Below, in pieces: positions 1 to 13,665 of a stretch of DNA of 64,000 nt. The stretch spans positions 10,948,715 to 11,012,714 of the forward strand of contig CM017573.1 in the NCBI GenBank assembly GCA_007844125.1, read 5' to 3'. The notes beneath the pieces were generated by a model that saw only the letters and a list, made by a program, of their open reading frames with translations, was not told the origin of the DNA and did not search any database. The stretch comes from Sinonovacula constricta (lineage: Eukaryota > Mollusca > Bivalvia > Cardiida > Solecurtidae). Made by a program: the position numbers and the translations under genes. The first letter of the stretch is position 1. Each line of letters opens with the position of its first letter.

Positions 1-175
1 AATGGATTTAATGAAAAATGTTGCACGTTTATCGTGGTATAAACAGCAACTCTCTTACATAGTGTTATGGTCAATTTAGATGTTACGCAACAGACGCTTG
101 ATACTAGGAAAAGCCCTTCAAAATTAATAGTAGAGCTTTATAATTACAACCTTTTTCTGTGTATATATATATATA

Positions 176-700
176 TGTGTGATGAGTTATTTAACAAAAG
201 GAGCTAACCCAAAAGTAATCGCCGTGGAACGGGCAGTCGGCAATATGGGTTTACAGTGCTCTATTCTCACACTTCCTGATGAGCTTCTAAAATGCAGGCA
301 ATAAAAACAGAAAACTGATCGATTTGAATAAGTAGTGCCCAAACGTGACGGTTTCTTTGATAATTTATGAGACAGGTAGTGACGTCATTGAAATATAGTG
401 TCCACACATTGTTTAGAAGAGAGAGGTATATTATTTCGATTAGAAGAACTACACAAAAATCGTTGATTCTTAATGAAATTTACTTTTTGAATCAAGAAAA
501 AAATGAACAGAGAAGAGTTAATTGTTGTAGCTTCCTGTTCCTGTGGAGATGGAATTGAGGAAGCAATGTCTATGGAAGGACACGTTACAATCCTGTTTGG
601 ATGAATTGAATGACATATATTACATGCACGGGGAGATTTTTTACGACCGCCACACTGCTCAAGCAACGTTGATGTGATCATGAATAAGTATATATGACAA
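176..700 (+). repeat. Dispersed repeat family A, long copy
   Basis: It starts GATGAGTTATTTAAC, passes GGAACGGGCAGTCGGCAATA, GATCGATTTGAATAAG, and GTGTCCACACATTGTTTAG. It ends in a part shared with 24690-24930 (TTTTTGAATC, GGGGAGATTTTTTACGACCG). This is the most complete copy. A - strand frame over it (385-741) is a repeat product. Confidence 0.75.
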
Positions 701-1864
701 AGTTCTATGAGCAATGCAACATACACCAAAAGTATTTTCAACTACCGACAGGAACGAAATGACCGGTGTATATGTGTATTCAACAACTTTGTGTCGGTTC
801 GTTTTGTTGTCTACTGGTATTATGCATATTTCCCATATCGCGCAAGACAATGTAGTATCGATAAAGCAGCATTTTGTGGTTTGCAAAAGCCTATGTTCTT
901 AATGTTTCGGTAGCTTTTAAGTAATTAATAGAAACATTATTCAAATTGTGTAATCTCTTCTATAAGCGTTCCTGCTACTCTATTCCTATTATAGTTTGGG
1001 ACGGGATTATGCAAATATACCTGATCTGCATGAGTCATAGGTGGACTGTTATATGTACGAAAACACTGCTTCCCTACTGTGTGGTTGATAAAACAGTGAC
1101 TGGATTATAATGTAAAAAATGGATTTTAATTGTAATCGTGTATGCAATTTAGTTAGTTTGTTTCTTAAACTTACTTACATTAACTTGCAGCGTTTAAAGA
1201 AATAAGTAATAGTATATATTCAATTAGAGAACTATACCCACATTTTGAATGACTGAATTGACTTTCCTTGTAGTATCATTCGTGTACACAGTTATTCGTG
1301 ATAGTAGCATCAAAAAGAAGTCCGGTCATGATTATAAATTACAATATAGAAACTGCATTTCAACGAGAAACGGCAAGCAGAGACGTTCTCTGGATGAGTC
1401 ATTCAGATTGAAAAAAAAAATCACTAGTTAATAGTATTGTGTATGAACTGTATTTGTATATGTTGTCTCATGAAATTAATAAACCATACACATCTCATTT
1501 ATTTTTAAATGCCGTAAACTAGCAAGGGGCAAGTACGCTGTTTAGTCTCGATGTATAAATAACAAACTTTAAAATACAATTTTTTTGTGTTAATTTGGTT
1601 CCAGGCCACTCGCAATTAGTATATAAGACTTTCCATAATTAATCATCTGATCATTTATTTGAAAGCTGTTGCACTGATATTATTGTTAAAACAAATCCGC
1701 AATATGGTTCTCTTCATCAATACGTACTACTTATAGTATCATAACTATTCAACAAATCGTCATAAGAAGGAAGACCACGGAAAAGGCAATATTTCATTCG
1801 TATGTCTTGATTATGCTTTGTAAATATCGGTACAACTTGCTGAATGCTGTAACTAAAGGGAATC
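701..1864. other. No gene recognised
   Basis: AT-rich sequence with only short chance frames. Confidence 0.5.
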
Positions 1865-2175
1865 ACGTAATCAATAAGACTATATATGACAAAGACATTG
1901 CAGAATATACAGAATTTTGAAAAGGACTACAGTATTCACATCCAAGCCAACTGTAAAAGTAAGAGCAAGTCTGTGATGAGCCATTTAACAAACCCGACAG
2001 TTATTGCCCTAGAACGGTCATTCGACACTATGGACTGACTTGGGTGCTTAAACCTGTTTTACAGAGCTCTAACATCGCACTTCCTGATGGGATTCTCAAA
2101 TTTAAGCAGTGAAAAGAAAACCGATCCATTTGAATAATTCAAACGCTGACGTTTTGTTTGATAAAGTAGTTTCCC
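1865..2175 (+). repeat. Dispersed repeat family A copy
   Basis: It has GTGATGAGCCATTTAAC, CTAGAACGGTCATTCGACAC and TTTTACAGAGCTCTAACATC. It also covers the upstream part (ATATATGACAAAGAC) seen in the copy at 19236. Confidence 0.75.
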
Positions 2176-2454
2176 CATGTGTCCATGACTGTATGTGCAG
2201 TTTCATATATACACTTGCATACAAACTAATATAATACATATCTCCAAAATTAAAAAGTCTTAAAAAGATTATATTATTTTACAATCACGAATTTTGCGTA
2301 ATTGTTCTGATATAGTTGACCCTTATCCCCTCATACAAATACACAGTGGACATTATTTATAATTACTTTTGAACTTTTTAAAAGCGTTAATACTTATCTT
2401 TAAGAATACATCATAAGTTGGACAGTTTTGATTCATTGTTCGTATTCGTTTCAT

Positions 2455-2600
2455 TGCTTGCATTTAAGAAACCCCATCAGGATGTCTAAATTTAGAGCTC
2501 TATACAGCTGGTTTAAGCAGCCCAATTTTAAGGCGGTAACTGTTGAGTTTTGTATAAATAATATCTCGTAACAGTTGTGTTGTCAGCCAAACATTTGACT
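2455..2600 (-). repeat. Dispersed repeat family A copy
   Basis: It reads on + as GAAACCCCATCAGGATG, TTAGAGCTCTATACAGCTGG and AAGGCGGTAACTGTTG, the reverse complement of the family core. Confidence 0.65.
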
Positions 2601-3279
2601 GGTATGTTAATGCCAGTGTCTTGTGCCTTTTTATTGTTTAATATATGTTGCAATGCTCACAGAAACTAGTCAGTTTCTCCTAATAACAAACCAGTAAATA
2701 ATATAAATGTATCAGGTATGGTCCGTGTCTTTTGTTTGTGAATGTAAGTCCATATAAATCTGAATTATATAGTTCATTGCGGTGTGAGACTTTTAGTATT
2801 ACCAACATTGTTACATCTTCAAGAATAAAAACAAGTACACGCTTGTTGCACATATGCTATTTCGAATTCCGACCATTTTCTTTTTATTTGGTAAGTAAAT
2901 GTTCAACAGCTCCTAAGACCTACGCATTATTATAGTTTCTAGCTTCTTTTTCTTGACCATCGTTAACTTGATCAGTTAATTAATGTAAAATATACATTCA
3001 TAATTCATGGGCTGCTAAATACTAGTGAACTCCAATTATATGCATTCTTTTCATTAAATAGATTAACAATGATTAACAAAAGTTTACTGTAACCATGGTG
3101 ACCGACAGCATTTTAAGCAAGGAAAAAAAATGAATTATCGTTGACTGAAAACATTCCACGAATTTTGTTAATGGTGTCTTTAATGCTGCATATGAAGCAT
3201 AGCATCCAACTCGCCATTACAATAATGCTTCGCCAATGTTTATAGAACTAATAAAAACAATTCTCTCTCTTTGACGGAG
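2601..3279. other. No gene recognised
   Basis: AT-rich sequence between a family A copy and the LINE remnant. A 67-codon frame at 2732 shows no motif. Confidence 0.5.
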
Positions 3280-3740
3280 TGGTCATTACTGACCAGCCGT
3301 GGCACTCTTCACGAATCGTCGCCATTGACTCTGGTTCTGCGCCATTCTGAGCAACATAACCATGCTAATGTCCACGATGTCCTTCACGTTGTCTGACATT
3401 CTTTTATCTTTTGTTAGGCCGTCTGTTCTGGCCATAAGCCCCCAAAATCGCAATTTCCTGTCATTAATGTTGTCCAGCAGTCTTAGGCATGGTCCAATCT
3501 TCTCCAGAATCTATTCGTTTGTACGTTTGTCCACAAAGCATACACGAAGAAGTCTCCGGTAACACCACAATTCAAAAAGAACAATTTTCCCTCTGTCGAC
3601 TTTCTTCAAGTCACAACATTCTGCTCCGTATTTTGCTATTGCGAATACCAATGCTTGCAGAAGTCGTTTTGTGCTTTGTGAAATGGATCTGTGTTTCCAG
3701 ATATTGGTTAGCGCAATCATTGCTGTATTTCCCATTACAA
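3280..3740 (-). mobile_element. 3' remnant of a second non-LTR retrotransposon
   Basis: On the - strand, 3511-3735 reads IALTNIWKHRSISQSTKRLL, then IAKYGAECCDLKKVD and ELWCYRRLLRV. After a frame change, RILEKIGPCLRLLDNINDRK and MAQNQSQWRRFVKSATAGQ-stop follow. These match the C-terminal part of LINE polyproteins (K.RLL.slv.siasYG.E.W.lkk, then mWcwRRllri, then W..l). At least one frameshift, no RT core, so it is a dead 5'-truncated copy. The clade is not resolved. Confidence 0.75.
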
Positions 3741-4449
3741 TTCGTCGTCATACTTCTTTGGTGTCATCTACTTTGTCTATAATCGATGAAACAGAGATAA
3801 ACATCTGTTCCTACTACTTTGACTACTCATGGCGATAGTTCGGTTGTTGCTGCATTCAAAGAGCAATTAGAACAATTTACTTCACGACAGATCCTGTCTA
3901 TAAATTAAAGTAGTTTTCTACATCATTTATCTTAAGTGTGAGTTTATTCAACAATTATGCCAATATTAACCGAAACAAGGTTGAGATAGTGTATGTTTCC
4001 ACTATTGGCGAACTGTTAGATTCCACCTTTAATGTACGTTCCTTTCTTGTATCTATTGCAGTTAAAGCAATCTTACTGCTTGACGCTAACGCAGACGACC
4101 TAAACATGATACATTATTTACACAACGACAAAATGTAGTGTTATGTATTTCCATAATAGGCTGGGAAACGACATTCAGAATTTAACTCTAATAGTATGCT
4201 ATTGAAGTTTTCAAAACTTTTTACATTAGTATTCATGACTTGTTTAAACTAGATGCACAGACTGCTAACATAAAATGTACACTGCTCTCGCATGGTTAAA
4301 CTGTTTTAATCAAATTTGATTAAATCATACACAAAACCACTACATGATACTACGGAAACATGGTGCCACTATTGAGTATAGCTGACAGACACTTAATTTA
4401 ATGCGAACATTTTGTTTTAAGTTTAATCTAACAGTTTGGTATTATCTTA
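3741..4449. other. No gene recognised
   Basis: No frame longer than about 66 codons and no recognisable domain. The first part may belong to the decayed LINE. Confidence 0.45.
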
Positions 4450-4605
4450 ACATGTTATAGTTTAGTCGGTCCCTATTGCTGACTGGCCATTCTAAGGCGG
4501 CAACTATTGGGTTTGCTCTTTTAGATAAATGACCCACCACAGATTCGGTCTTACTTTTACATTTGGTGTTGTGGATACCTTTGGCCTTTACAATTTTGGT
4601 ATACG
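4450..4605 (-). repeat. Dispersed repeat family A copy
   Basis: GTCGGTCCCTATTGCTGACT, GGCGGCAACTATTGGG and TAAATGACCCACCACAGATT match the reverse of the family core. Confidence 0.7.
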
Positions 4606-7600
4606 TCAAACGAATTGTCTTATATTATTACTAGAATGATACAAATGTATACACATAATTAAAACATTATAATGATGCACTAATATCTCCGATTGCCTGC
4701 CTTCTTCTGATCAAGTCCATAATTCCATCCCTTCAAGACGTACTACACGCAGCGACATGCATCGTATATTACTCAAGACGTAGTTATTCTATAGGTTATT
4801 TGTCTTGTTTGTCGTATAACGGTTCAATTTGACATCACATGCATTTTAGCATTACAATACCGGTTATTTGTTTTATCATATTCTTATAAGGTAATGTCTA
4901 AGATAATCTATTTTGAACAATGAATTCTATCCTCGGTCCTAAAGGGACCGTGTTGGTGTTGTAGTGCTACTTGCTTAACTTAATGATTAAATATTATAAA
5001 TAAAATCATCTTACTATTGCCACTCATTTAAGTCAATAGTCAAAATGTTTTTGACATGTTTCAGCATTTAACGTCTAACATTTACTGACAAAAAAGGAAA
5101 AAGTTTGAGAACTTGTATACACACAAACGAGAAAACAAACGAAAGAGAGAGGGTGACAGTGTATTGCGCATACACCCAGTACGGTGTTTGTAATTTTGAC
5201 TTACATTACCATATGGTGGCGAATAATATATTCATAAACATGTGCCTCAGCGGCTTTGTTGTACAATGAGAGAGATTAGGACGTGCTAAACGTGGGCTTT
5301 TATAAAAAAAAATACGTTTCGTTGTTTACTTTTGAGATGATGACACATTTAAACAAGTCAAGTTATGATGGTTAACACAGTTCTACTTGTAACATTGTAA
5401 TTATTCTTATAATGAATTAACATAATAAGGAGACACAGTATGAATCAACTTTGCATTAATATAAATCATCATATCAACTACATTACTCACAGTTGTGCAC
5501 ACGTTTAGTATACTAGCAATGGTGATAGAAGATATTTATTGTTCTTTGTTTCATTATCTCCAACATGGAATTAACCACGAGCTATGGAATAACCTAATTG
5601 CTTAATATCATTGATATGTCCTCGATAAGTGTCAGTGATTTATATCGTGAAAGCACGAAGTAAGTTCTTAAATTTTAGTCCAGAGCTGAATTAAATATGC
5701 TACGGACCCTTACTACATGTTTGTTTTTGTAGTTGTATTATTGTTGCATTATATAATACATTGTTTATTTAAATTTCAACATAATCTTTAATATGATTTT
5801 GATAAATCAAACGGCGCTAATCAGTTGATTTGTGTTAAAGATGGCGTCAGTTATGGGTCAATTTTTATTAGTTCGGTCAATGTTATTTAAATTATTATTG
5901 TTGAGAACTGTTTTGTACCTAATACATTGTTTTCCGGGAATATAATGACGTTACATTGATAGATGGCACGGTTTAGATGTAAACATCACAAGGTTTCTCT
6001 TGCAGCGGCATACCTTAATCATACAAGGAATGATAAAGACCTTCAGAATGCTCTAGTTTAGGAAGCAACCAATAGTCAGTCGTGCACCTGAAAGTGTCTT
6101 TATGTGACATAATATCAGGTGTTTACAGTGTGCCATTACTTTTACAGACAATATCGATTTCAAGTCTTTTCATACATGCGTTGTACTAGTCTTGTTAACT
6201 AGCATGAATACCTTGTATCGGAATATGGTGCATCATAGAATGATCTTATCAATTGTTATTGATATGGACGTGTTCATAACATGGGCGTGTTCATGATATG
6301 AGCGCACTTCAAATTATCACTTTTTACCCAGTTGAATAGCTTCTACAATGATTAAAATGTTGCTGTCAGTCTCTACCTTATACTATTATAATTGATGGTC
6401 CCTCAAAATCTTTTGCAGGTTGTTGATGTCGGTAGGGTAATGGTTTCAGGTAAGTGTATTTTGTAAGTTATAAGTTATAAAATTATAAGTTATAAAATTT
6501 GTCAGGATTGCTTGTTTGATAATAGACCTGAAATATTCGACAAGTTTGCTTCAAGCTTAAAACGTGTATATTATATGAAGGCAAAACAGCATTGCAGGGC
6601 CGACATAAATATAATTGTCTATGACTCTTTTATCTCCACTCATGCGACACATAAAATGCATTCACTTAAGCTGCCTATGTACAGTATGTAACTTATCATG
6701 TATCGAACATGTAACATTAGAATCAACCAATTAATGACTATGTGTGGTACAATTGGACTTACAATGTTATCAAATCGTGTAAAATATTCAATTTCAAAGT
6801 CAATTTTAACACGTATTTTAAAGAAGAATACACTGTGAACATGCTAACACTTTATAAATACTGTAATTTCAGATTGGCTCCGTTATTTGGTTGGTTGAAA
6901 GTGTTAATTGCATTTGATTTGTTGATTAGTTAAATAATAAGTTACGATGTGCAATCATTTAGACAATCCAATTTGACTTGTATTCACTATGTCTCACTGC
7001 GGCATTGTAAAATGTTAGGGTGGGTAGGTATAAATGCTGACTGATAACAACGTCATCTTAAATAAGAAATGGTAGGCATAGCGGGTGAAATTTCAGCTGA
7101 GCAATCTGGAGAAAGCCCCAGCAATTGGAGGACATCCGGATCAACTACAATGTAGCAATATGCAATTAATCACTTTGTGCGTGTAACAAATACGAAGTGT
7201 ATGCTGCAGTTTGTTAGTGATGATAACATGTTCACGTATATTCGACAATGTTTTATACATACATGCATACATTTTGATTTAGTATTATTATGAAAAAATA
7301 ACAAATACATACCGGTTATTCTATTATGCATGTCTTTTTAAACAAATAACTTTACTTCTCTTTTAAAAGTGTTATGATAGAAACATTTCTTCTTGCACAT
7401 TACCGCACATAATTACGTAATTCAAAATGGTGGACCCTAGTCGGAAAATTGTGTATGTGAATGCAATTTAGACTATTCCAACAAATGCATAGTTCGAAGT
7501 AAATCAACGAACCCAACGACTTCGATTATTCGAAGTTCGACTGTACAAAAATACATTAAATGTCCCTTTAATTTTGCAGTCGACGTTTTTCGAAAGATTA

Positions 7601-8904
7601 AACTGAATTAAACAATTACTATGGACGTTTGGTGTAGCATCTGGTTGAATGGTTTTGTGCTAGCCTCTCATTATCAATACTCTCCCTCTTCTTTTATCGC
7701 AACCTAGATTTTGGCAAAATACTGTACGGCACAGTGACTTTTTTTAAGAAACGACGTTTTTCTTTTCTAAATATTAATACTTTACTTTTGGAATTATACA
7801 TTTTAATAGCTCAATTTAATAGCTGGTCATTGTTTGTAGCAATCTATAATGGAGAGCAAAACTTATCCTTATAATTAGTGAAAACTTAACATATTTGTTT
7901 ATTCATATAGCTTCGTTTTATTGATACTTTTACCTGTTGCAATATACTAAATAAATTGAAATAGTTAAATAATATATCATACAAAGGGGATGTATATTTG
8001 TTCGCATTAGACCTTTTAACACTTCAAGCTAGATGCCCTAATGACTAACTATAGGTGTACTTATTGTGACTTTAATTTTATAGTGAAGTAATATGTCAAT
8101 GTTGACGATTCACTTTCTCGGTAAATTCTATGCGAGCAAATAGAAAGCTATCTTGGCCCTGGAATAACTGAAGTTTTAAGGGTCAATATTAACATATATT
8201 ATTTGACTGTTTAAACTGTACTAACAAAATTGTAACTACTGCATTACATGTGATCTAAGATTGATGTCAAGTATTTGAATTTTAATATAGGTAGTCAACA
8301 CCTCCGTGATCTAATCCAGGCTAAGCTTACTTAAAACTGAAGTGATGTCCTATTAAACAGTATTACTAAAATATACTTTGGTTCTATACCAATCACGGGT
8401 CAGGAACTATAGTCGTTCGTGTCATTCATTAAAATAATTAATAATACAAATAATAGTGATACTAATAGTTAGATATTACAAATCTGACAAATGACAATTA
8501 AGCAAACATCCAATACTTTAACATTGATTGTTATGAGCATTCGATAGTTTCCCCTTACATTTTGCTATCTACTATAATACTGAGTTGTATTTGAATACAG
8601 GCAGGTTTTTCAGCGTATTTGAATACATACCCTTCCATGAAAATTATTTAAGCACAAATTGGGCATAATGGGTTTTTTACAGTTTCCTTAAAGAGAAGTG
8701 GTTATCAATCATCAGTCCTATATATCATAGTGTCACAAGTAAGAAAATGGCTAGAGCAGAACTACAACTTGGTATGTTATATTTTCTTTTAACCTAGTAT
8801 ACCAATCACATACACCACCATCCTCATTTACCTATATACTATTGATTGATGATGTTTTGTTTATTCAATTATCATGACCATTGACTGATGTTTTAGTTAT
8901 TCAA
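4606..8904. other. Long AT-rich stretch, no gene recognised
   Basis: Over 4 kb with no conserved frame, array or terminal repeat that I can support. Short exons of an unknown gene cannot be excluded by eye. Confidence 0.5.
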
Positions 8905-9115
8905 TCCATTTAAACCTGTTTTACTGAGCTCTAACGTAGCAGTTCTTGAGGGGTTTCTCAAACGCAAACAAGCAATACTAGTTTTAACTATCAAAATTGT
9001 CAAAACTATGACGTCATAGAAAGAAAGTAGTAACGTGATTAAAGATAATGTCCACATGGTATTTGGGAGAGAGATAAGCACGCTTTCTATCAGAAGAACT
9101 CCACAAAATTAGTTC
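8905..9115 (+). repeat. Dispersed repeat family A copy
   Basis: AAACCTGTTTTACTGAGCTC is followed by TGTCCACATGGTATTTGGGA and ATCAGAAGAACTCCACAAAA, matching the middle of the copy at 176-700. Confidence 0.7.
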
Positions 9116-10434
9116 AGGTCTAACATTTTGACCAGTTTACTGTATTTCTATTGCTAGTAATCCAGCACACACGCTTATAACAATGGCAGTACACACTTCT
9201 TTTAAGAGGGGTGTCTGCATAATGTTGGAAATCAAGTTTGATCACTTTAATTTAGAAATTTTAACACTCCGGTTTCTGGCTTCCCGTGGATAAAATCTTT
9301 TTTGGAACTGCATCGATCACAAAACAACAAATCACGGTTAAATTATTCATAATCTTTGTATCACATCTGGGTTTGGGGTATGTATCTACCTTTATGTACA
9401 ATTGTTGTTGTTGCAATCGTTGATAAGACTCTGTAAAAGTGTTCCTTTCTCTACTGTGCAGTATGAAGATAAACTGTTACTGACTAGATACGTTTCCCCA
9501 GTTGGTAATTAGTATCTAGAATTTGGTGGCATACTCTTGATTGAAACCACGATAGCTGATTTTCTTTGGACCATATGAAAGGTATCTTATAAAGTTTGAC
9601 TATGTATTGAATGTCTTTCTTAGTGCTTAGTTCTATTATTCAGTTTACTGTTGAAATTGGATTAGGAGTATTGTTTTGTACAAGTCTATCATATATATTT
9701 CTATATAATTTCGTTTTTTTATTAAGATTAAAATTATCAAAGGAATATTTGTATGGGTGATTTCATTATCAAACTATATTCATTTTAAATTAGTTTTGAT
9801 GGCTGTGAGTTGGTCTGTATTCTAGAAAATGTGTAACATTACCATGCATTCCCATGATATCTTTATAAGAAACAGACGAGTCAACTTCTGTCAGAATATT
9901 ATTTGTTTGATACTCAGGTTTTGCATCATAATTGCTACTTGCGACCACTGTACTTCCAAATCAGTAATATCAGTTAATTACTTATTTACAAAAGGGGTCT
10001 AATATGTCACCTATCTTTTTGTTTTGTTTGATCACTACTGGAACTAACTTTCGATAGTTGAACAAAATCCCGTTAAAAAGCGATATTACTTTAAACTGTA
10101 TATAAGACCCTATACTCAGGTTTCTTGTCCATGTAGTTTTTAATGGAACAATGAACGAATCCAGGTTTATCATTCTTAAGCTCCATCTTCATAATCTTTC
10201 TATGTCTTTCTATTTTATCCGGTTTCCCATCCCACAGACGTTTAAAGAACATACATCATTGACTTTTATTTTTATTTCAGGGTTAGGTAAAGATGACATG
10301 ATTTGTATGGTCTTCGGCAATGCTATATTTTTATGACAACGATTTCCATTTAGGGAGTGAGCATTTTGTATCATAAGGAGAATAATTGTTCTATGTCTGT
10401 AATCGTTTGTTCAAAGGTAAATTTAGTAATTTTG
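9116..10434. other. No gene recognised
   Basis: Short chance frames only. It ends at the 3' tail of the CR1-like LINE. Confidence 0.5.
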
Positions 10435-10854
10435 TTATTCATTTATTTATTATTCCATATTTATATACCACCCTTTTCATAATTCCAAAGGTGGTTTACA
10501 AAGACAGTAATTGAAAACAAAATACAATAGCAGTGACAAATTGACAACACATAAAAACATAAAACCTGTAAATCTAGAGCATAAAATCAAAATATAAGTA
10601 TAATATATTTATAATATATGAAAAACAGTGATCGTAAAATCATTATAAACACTAAAATAACAGAACACATATTGGTAAGAATTAAAACACTGAATGAATG
10701 TAGCAAATTTCCCTATATAACAATGATACATAAAAAGAGCAGCACCTTAAATGTCCCAAAACCTGACAAAATTACTGACATCCATAATGTTGGATGAAAA
10801 GGTATGTTTTAAGGGACTTCTTAAAAGAAGCAAAGCTATTTGACTGTCGTAATG

Positions 10855-11103
10855 TTACTGGTAAAGAATTACACAACTGAGGTGCACGTACAGAAAACAC
10901 CTGTCACCATAGCTTACTGTTTTACATCTAGGTTGCACAAGTGTCATGGTATTATCTTGGGATATGAGTGCTCGCCTAGGGGTATATAGTTCTAACATAG
11001 ATTTGATGTACAATGGTGCCTGGTCATGTAGCGCTTTGTAGGTCAGTGTCAGAATTGTGTACTTAATTCTACAGTCTATTGGCAACCAGTGCAACTCTTT
11101 CAA
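10855..11103 (-). pseudogene. LINE C-terminal domain remnant
   Basis: The fragment KELHWLPIDCRIKYTILTL followed by YKALHDQAPLYIKSML and YTPRRALIS is the well-known C-terminal block of CR1/Rex-type LINE proteins (LHWLPv..Ri.fKi..L.yk.l...aP.Yl..ll..y.p.R). It lies just before the 3' tail of the same element. Confidence 0.87.
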
Positions 11104-11401
11104 AATAGGAGTGATATGACAGAAACGTGATGTTTTTGGAAATGATACGAGCTGCCATGTTTTGTGAAGTCTGTAGTTTGTTTAAAGTAGTTGTGGGTAC
11201 ACAATACAACAGGGAGTCACAATAATCAAGTCGAGATGTAACACGGCTGTTGACGAGAGATTTTGTGGCGTCACTAGTAATGTATAGTCTAATGTGGCCA
11301 ATCTGTCGTAACTGGGCATAACTAGATCGACGTTAATGTGACATTCAATGTTCATCCTGGAGTCAAAGCATGCGCCGAGATTTCTGACAACAGGTGACGG
11401 C

Positions 11402-11935
11402 TTAATCTGAGATGTACCGACGGTTACATATATATATCACCAACAAACTGTTCATTATGTTTGACGAAAATACAATCACCTCGGTCTTATCAGTGTTTAG
11501 CTTGAGCATGTTAATGTGCATCCAGGATACAATGTCTGAAAGGCAGCTCTTAACACGATACAGAGCTTCCCTAGCCCTCACGTTGTCGTTGGGTTTGAAC
11601 GTCAGATACAGTTGAGAATCGTCGGCGTAGTAGTGATTTCTACAAATCGATCCAACAGGCTTTGTGTACATAATGTATTTTTTCGGACCTAATACAGATC
11701 ACCGCGGTACACTGTATGTCATGTGAACGGCCTCCTACAACTCGCCGTCGATACACACTGTTTGGTACCTATCGGTGAGATATGACGTCATCCACTTTAG
11801 AGGGGTACCCATTATTCCAAAGTCCTGCTTAAAGCGATTTAGGAGAGTACCATGATCAATAGTATCAAACGCTGCTGATAAATCTAAGAGAACTAGCACA
11901 GAAACTTTGTTTTGATCTAATGATTGCATTATGTC
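11402..11935 (-). pseudogene. LINE reverse transcriptase core, broken
   Basis: Motif A is present as LVLLDLSAAFDTIDHGTLL in 11735-11929. Motif C, YADD, is at 11618-11629. Between them the usual VPQGSVLGP motif reads VPR-stop-SVLGP (about 11690-11715), so the polymerase would be truncated. KLNTDKTEVIVFSS follows, as expected in the RT thumb region. Confidence 0.9.
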
Positions 11936-12164
11936 ATTTTGTACTTTAATTAATGCAGTCTCAGTAGAATGAAATTTCCGATAAGCTGATTGGTTGGGTT
12001 CATGTAGATTGTTTAAGGCAAGATGCGTTTGTAGTTGTGCGCCATCTGCTTTTTCTAGAACTTCGATATAAAGGACAGATTCGGTACAGGTCTATAGTTT
12101 TCCAGTTGATTTTGGTCATGTCCCGGTTTCTTCAGTAGAGGCGTATTCGTGAACATTTGAAAAC

Positions 12165-12827
12165 TTATGGGACATACGCTGTTTCTAAAGATGTATTAAC
12201 TATTTTCGTCAATATCGATAGTAGTTCATCAATGCAAGATTTGAGTAGCCAAGTCGGTATTGCATCAAGCTCACATGATTTATTAGGCGACTTTAAGATG
12301 ATACGTTTTGTCTGGTCAGATGGTGGAAAATCTGTCAAAGTAGTCACAACAGATGTGTCGGGAATTAGTTCTACAGTAGATTCACTGATAATGGACAATG
12401 GGTTTTGTTCTATAATGTCACTTCTAATACTTTGAATTTTATTGATGAAAAAGTTACTGAAATCCTTGGCTAACTGCTGAGATGATGTGGATGAGGTTAA
12501 AATCACTTCTTTAGATTCACCGAGAAGATGGTTTGTAACCTTGTAAAGACTTTTTTGGGCGCGCCCAGAGGTAGCTATTTTGTCAGAATAATAGGCTATT
12601 TTTGCTTCTTTCAATAGTCTATTAACTAAAGCACATTGTTCTCTATATAGCTGGTGATCAATACAGATTTTGGATTTACGCCAGTTCCGCTCCAGTCTTC
12701 GCCGTTTGTGTTTAGCGTCGTGTAGTTCATCAGTATACCATTCACAATCAGGACGCAGAACGATACTTTTGGTGCGTAATGGGGCATGTTTTTTCCAGAA
12801 GCTCAGATAATTCACTAGTATACGCAT
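12165..12827 (-). pseudogene. LINE linker between endonuclease and reverse transcriptase
   Basis: The frame is open for 220 codons. It contains ECEWYTDEL-like and KRRRLERNWRKSK segments, a helical region with YYSDKIATSGRAQKSLYKV, and then KSCELDAIPTWLLKSCIDEL. The last is the S..D.iP...lK segment that precedes RT motif A in CR1/Jockey-type elements. It stays intact longer than the rest of the element. Confidence 0.85.
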
Positions 12828-12907
12828 CTACCAGTTTATCTACATCAGTAATTTGAGAGTGATCATTCAGTAGATTTGAGGATTTTTATGTCACTTTTAA
12901 ATGAACA

Positions 12908-13665
12908 TTATTTTGTACTAAGCTTCCTAAAGGAAATAGTTTTTCTCACTGGTGCTGGCTTAGAGATTTTTGTCTTGAAAGTTACAGCTAAATGGTCCCG
13001 TGATACCCTTCCTGAGGAGTCTGATAATCCTGGGTCGGTAATGTCTACATGTGAAACAATGTTGTCTGTGTCTCTGGTTATTATCACATCGAGAATATGA
13101 CCTCCTACATGCGTTGGTTGGGTAACGTGTTGTTTCATACCACAAGCCTTCAGAATATTCTCAAACATTTCAGTATCACGGTTACTATGAACATATAAGT
13201 GGAAGTTCAAGTCTCATACTATAATGATTCTTTTGTCAAATGTGGTATACTTCCTAAGAAAAGCTGGCAAGTCTTGCTCAAGGAAGTCTTTGGTCGTATA
13301 TTCATTTTCTCTGGTTGCTGGCGGTCTGTATATGACAGTTAAGCGTACAGAAAGGTTTGTTACCTGTAATGTTGCAGTCTAGGTACTCAAAGCTTGAAAA
13401 TGATGATTCTTTGTCTACACTTGAGGAGATCAAACGGACGTCAAATTCTGATTTGATAATGATAGCGACATCGCCACCACGTTTACCACCATCACCGCGA
13501 GGTACATGTTTGATGCGATAACCGTTTGAAATAAGTTCATTTAGGCAGGTTTTATCAACTTTGCTTCCAAGCCACGTTTCAATTATTGCAACCAAATAAA
13601 AATCATTTAATTGTATATAGTCACATAGGGAAAGCGTCTTGTTTTTCACAGATCTTGGATTAATA
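12908..13665 (-). pseudogene. LINE endonuclease region (AP-endonuclease-like), broken
   Basis: The fragment 13302-13649 carries the start of the endonuclease fold (YLVAIIETWLG; RGGDVAIIIKSEF). The fragment 12908-13210 carries the end (ILDVIITRDTDN and SRDHLAVTFK), which includes the conserved S-D-H catalytic-His motif. A frameshifted stretch at about 13210-13300 separates them. It would nick target DNA in an intact element. Confidence 0.85.

Noticed and set aside
385..741. 118-codon - strand frame with hydrophobic start
   Set aside because: It overlaps a family A repeat copy with a related copy at 24690, where the frame is not kept.
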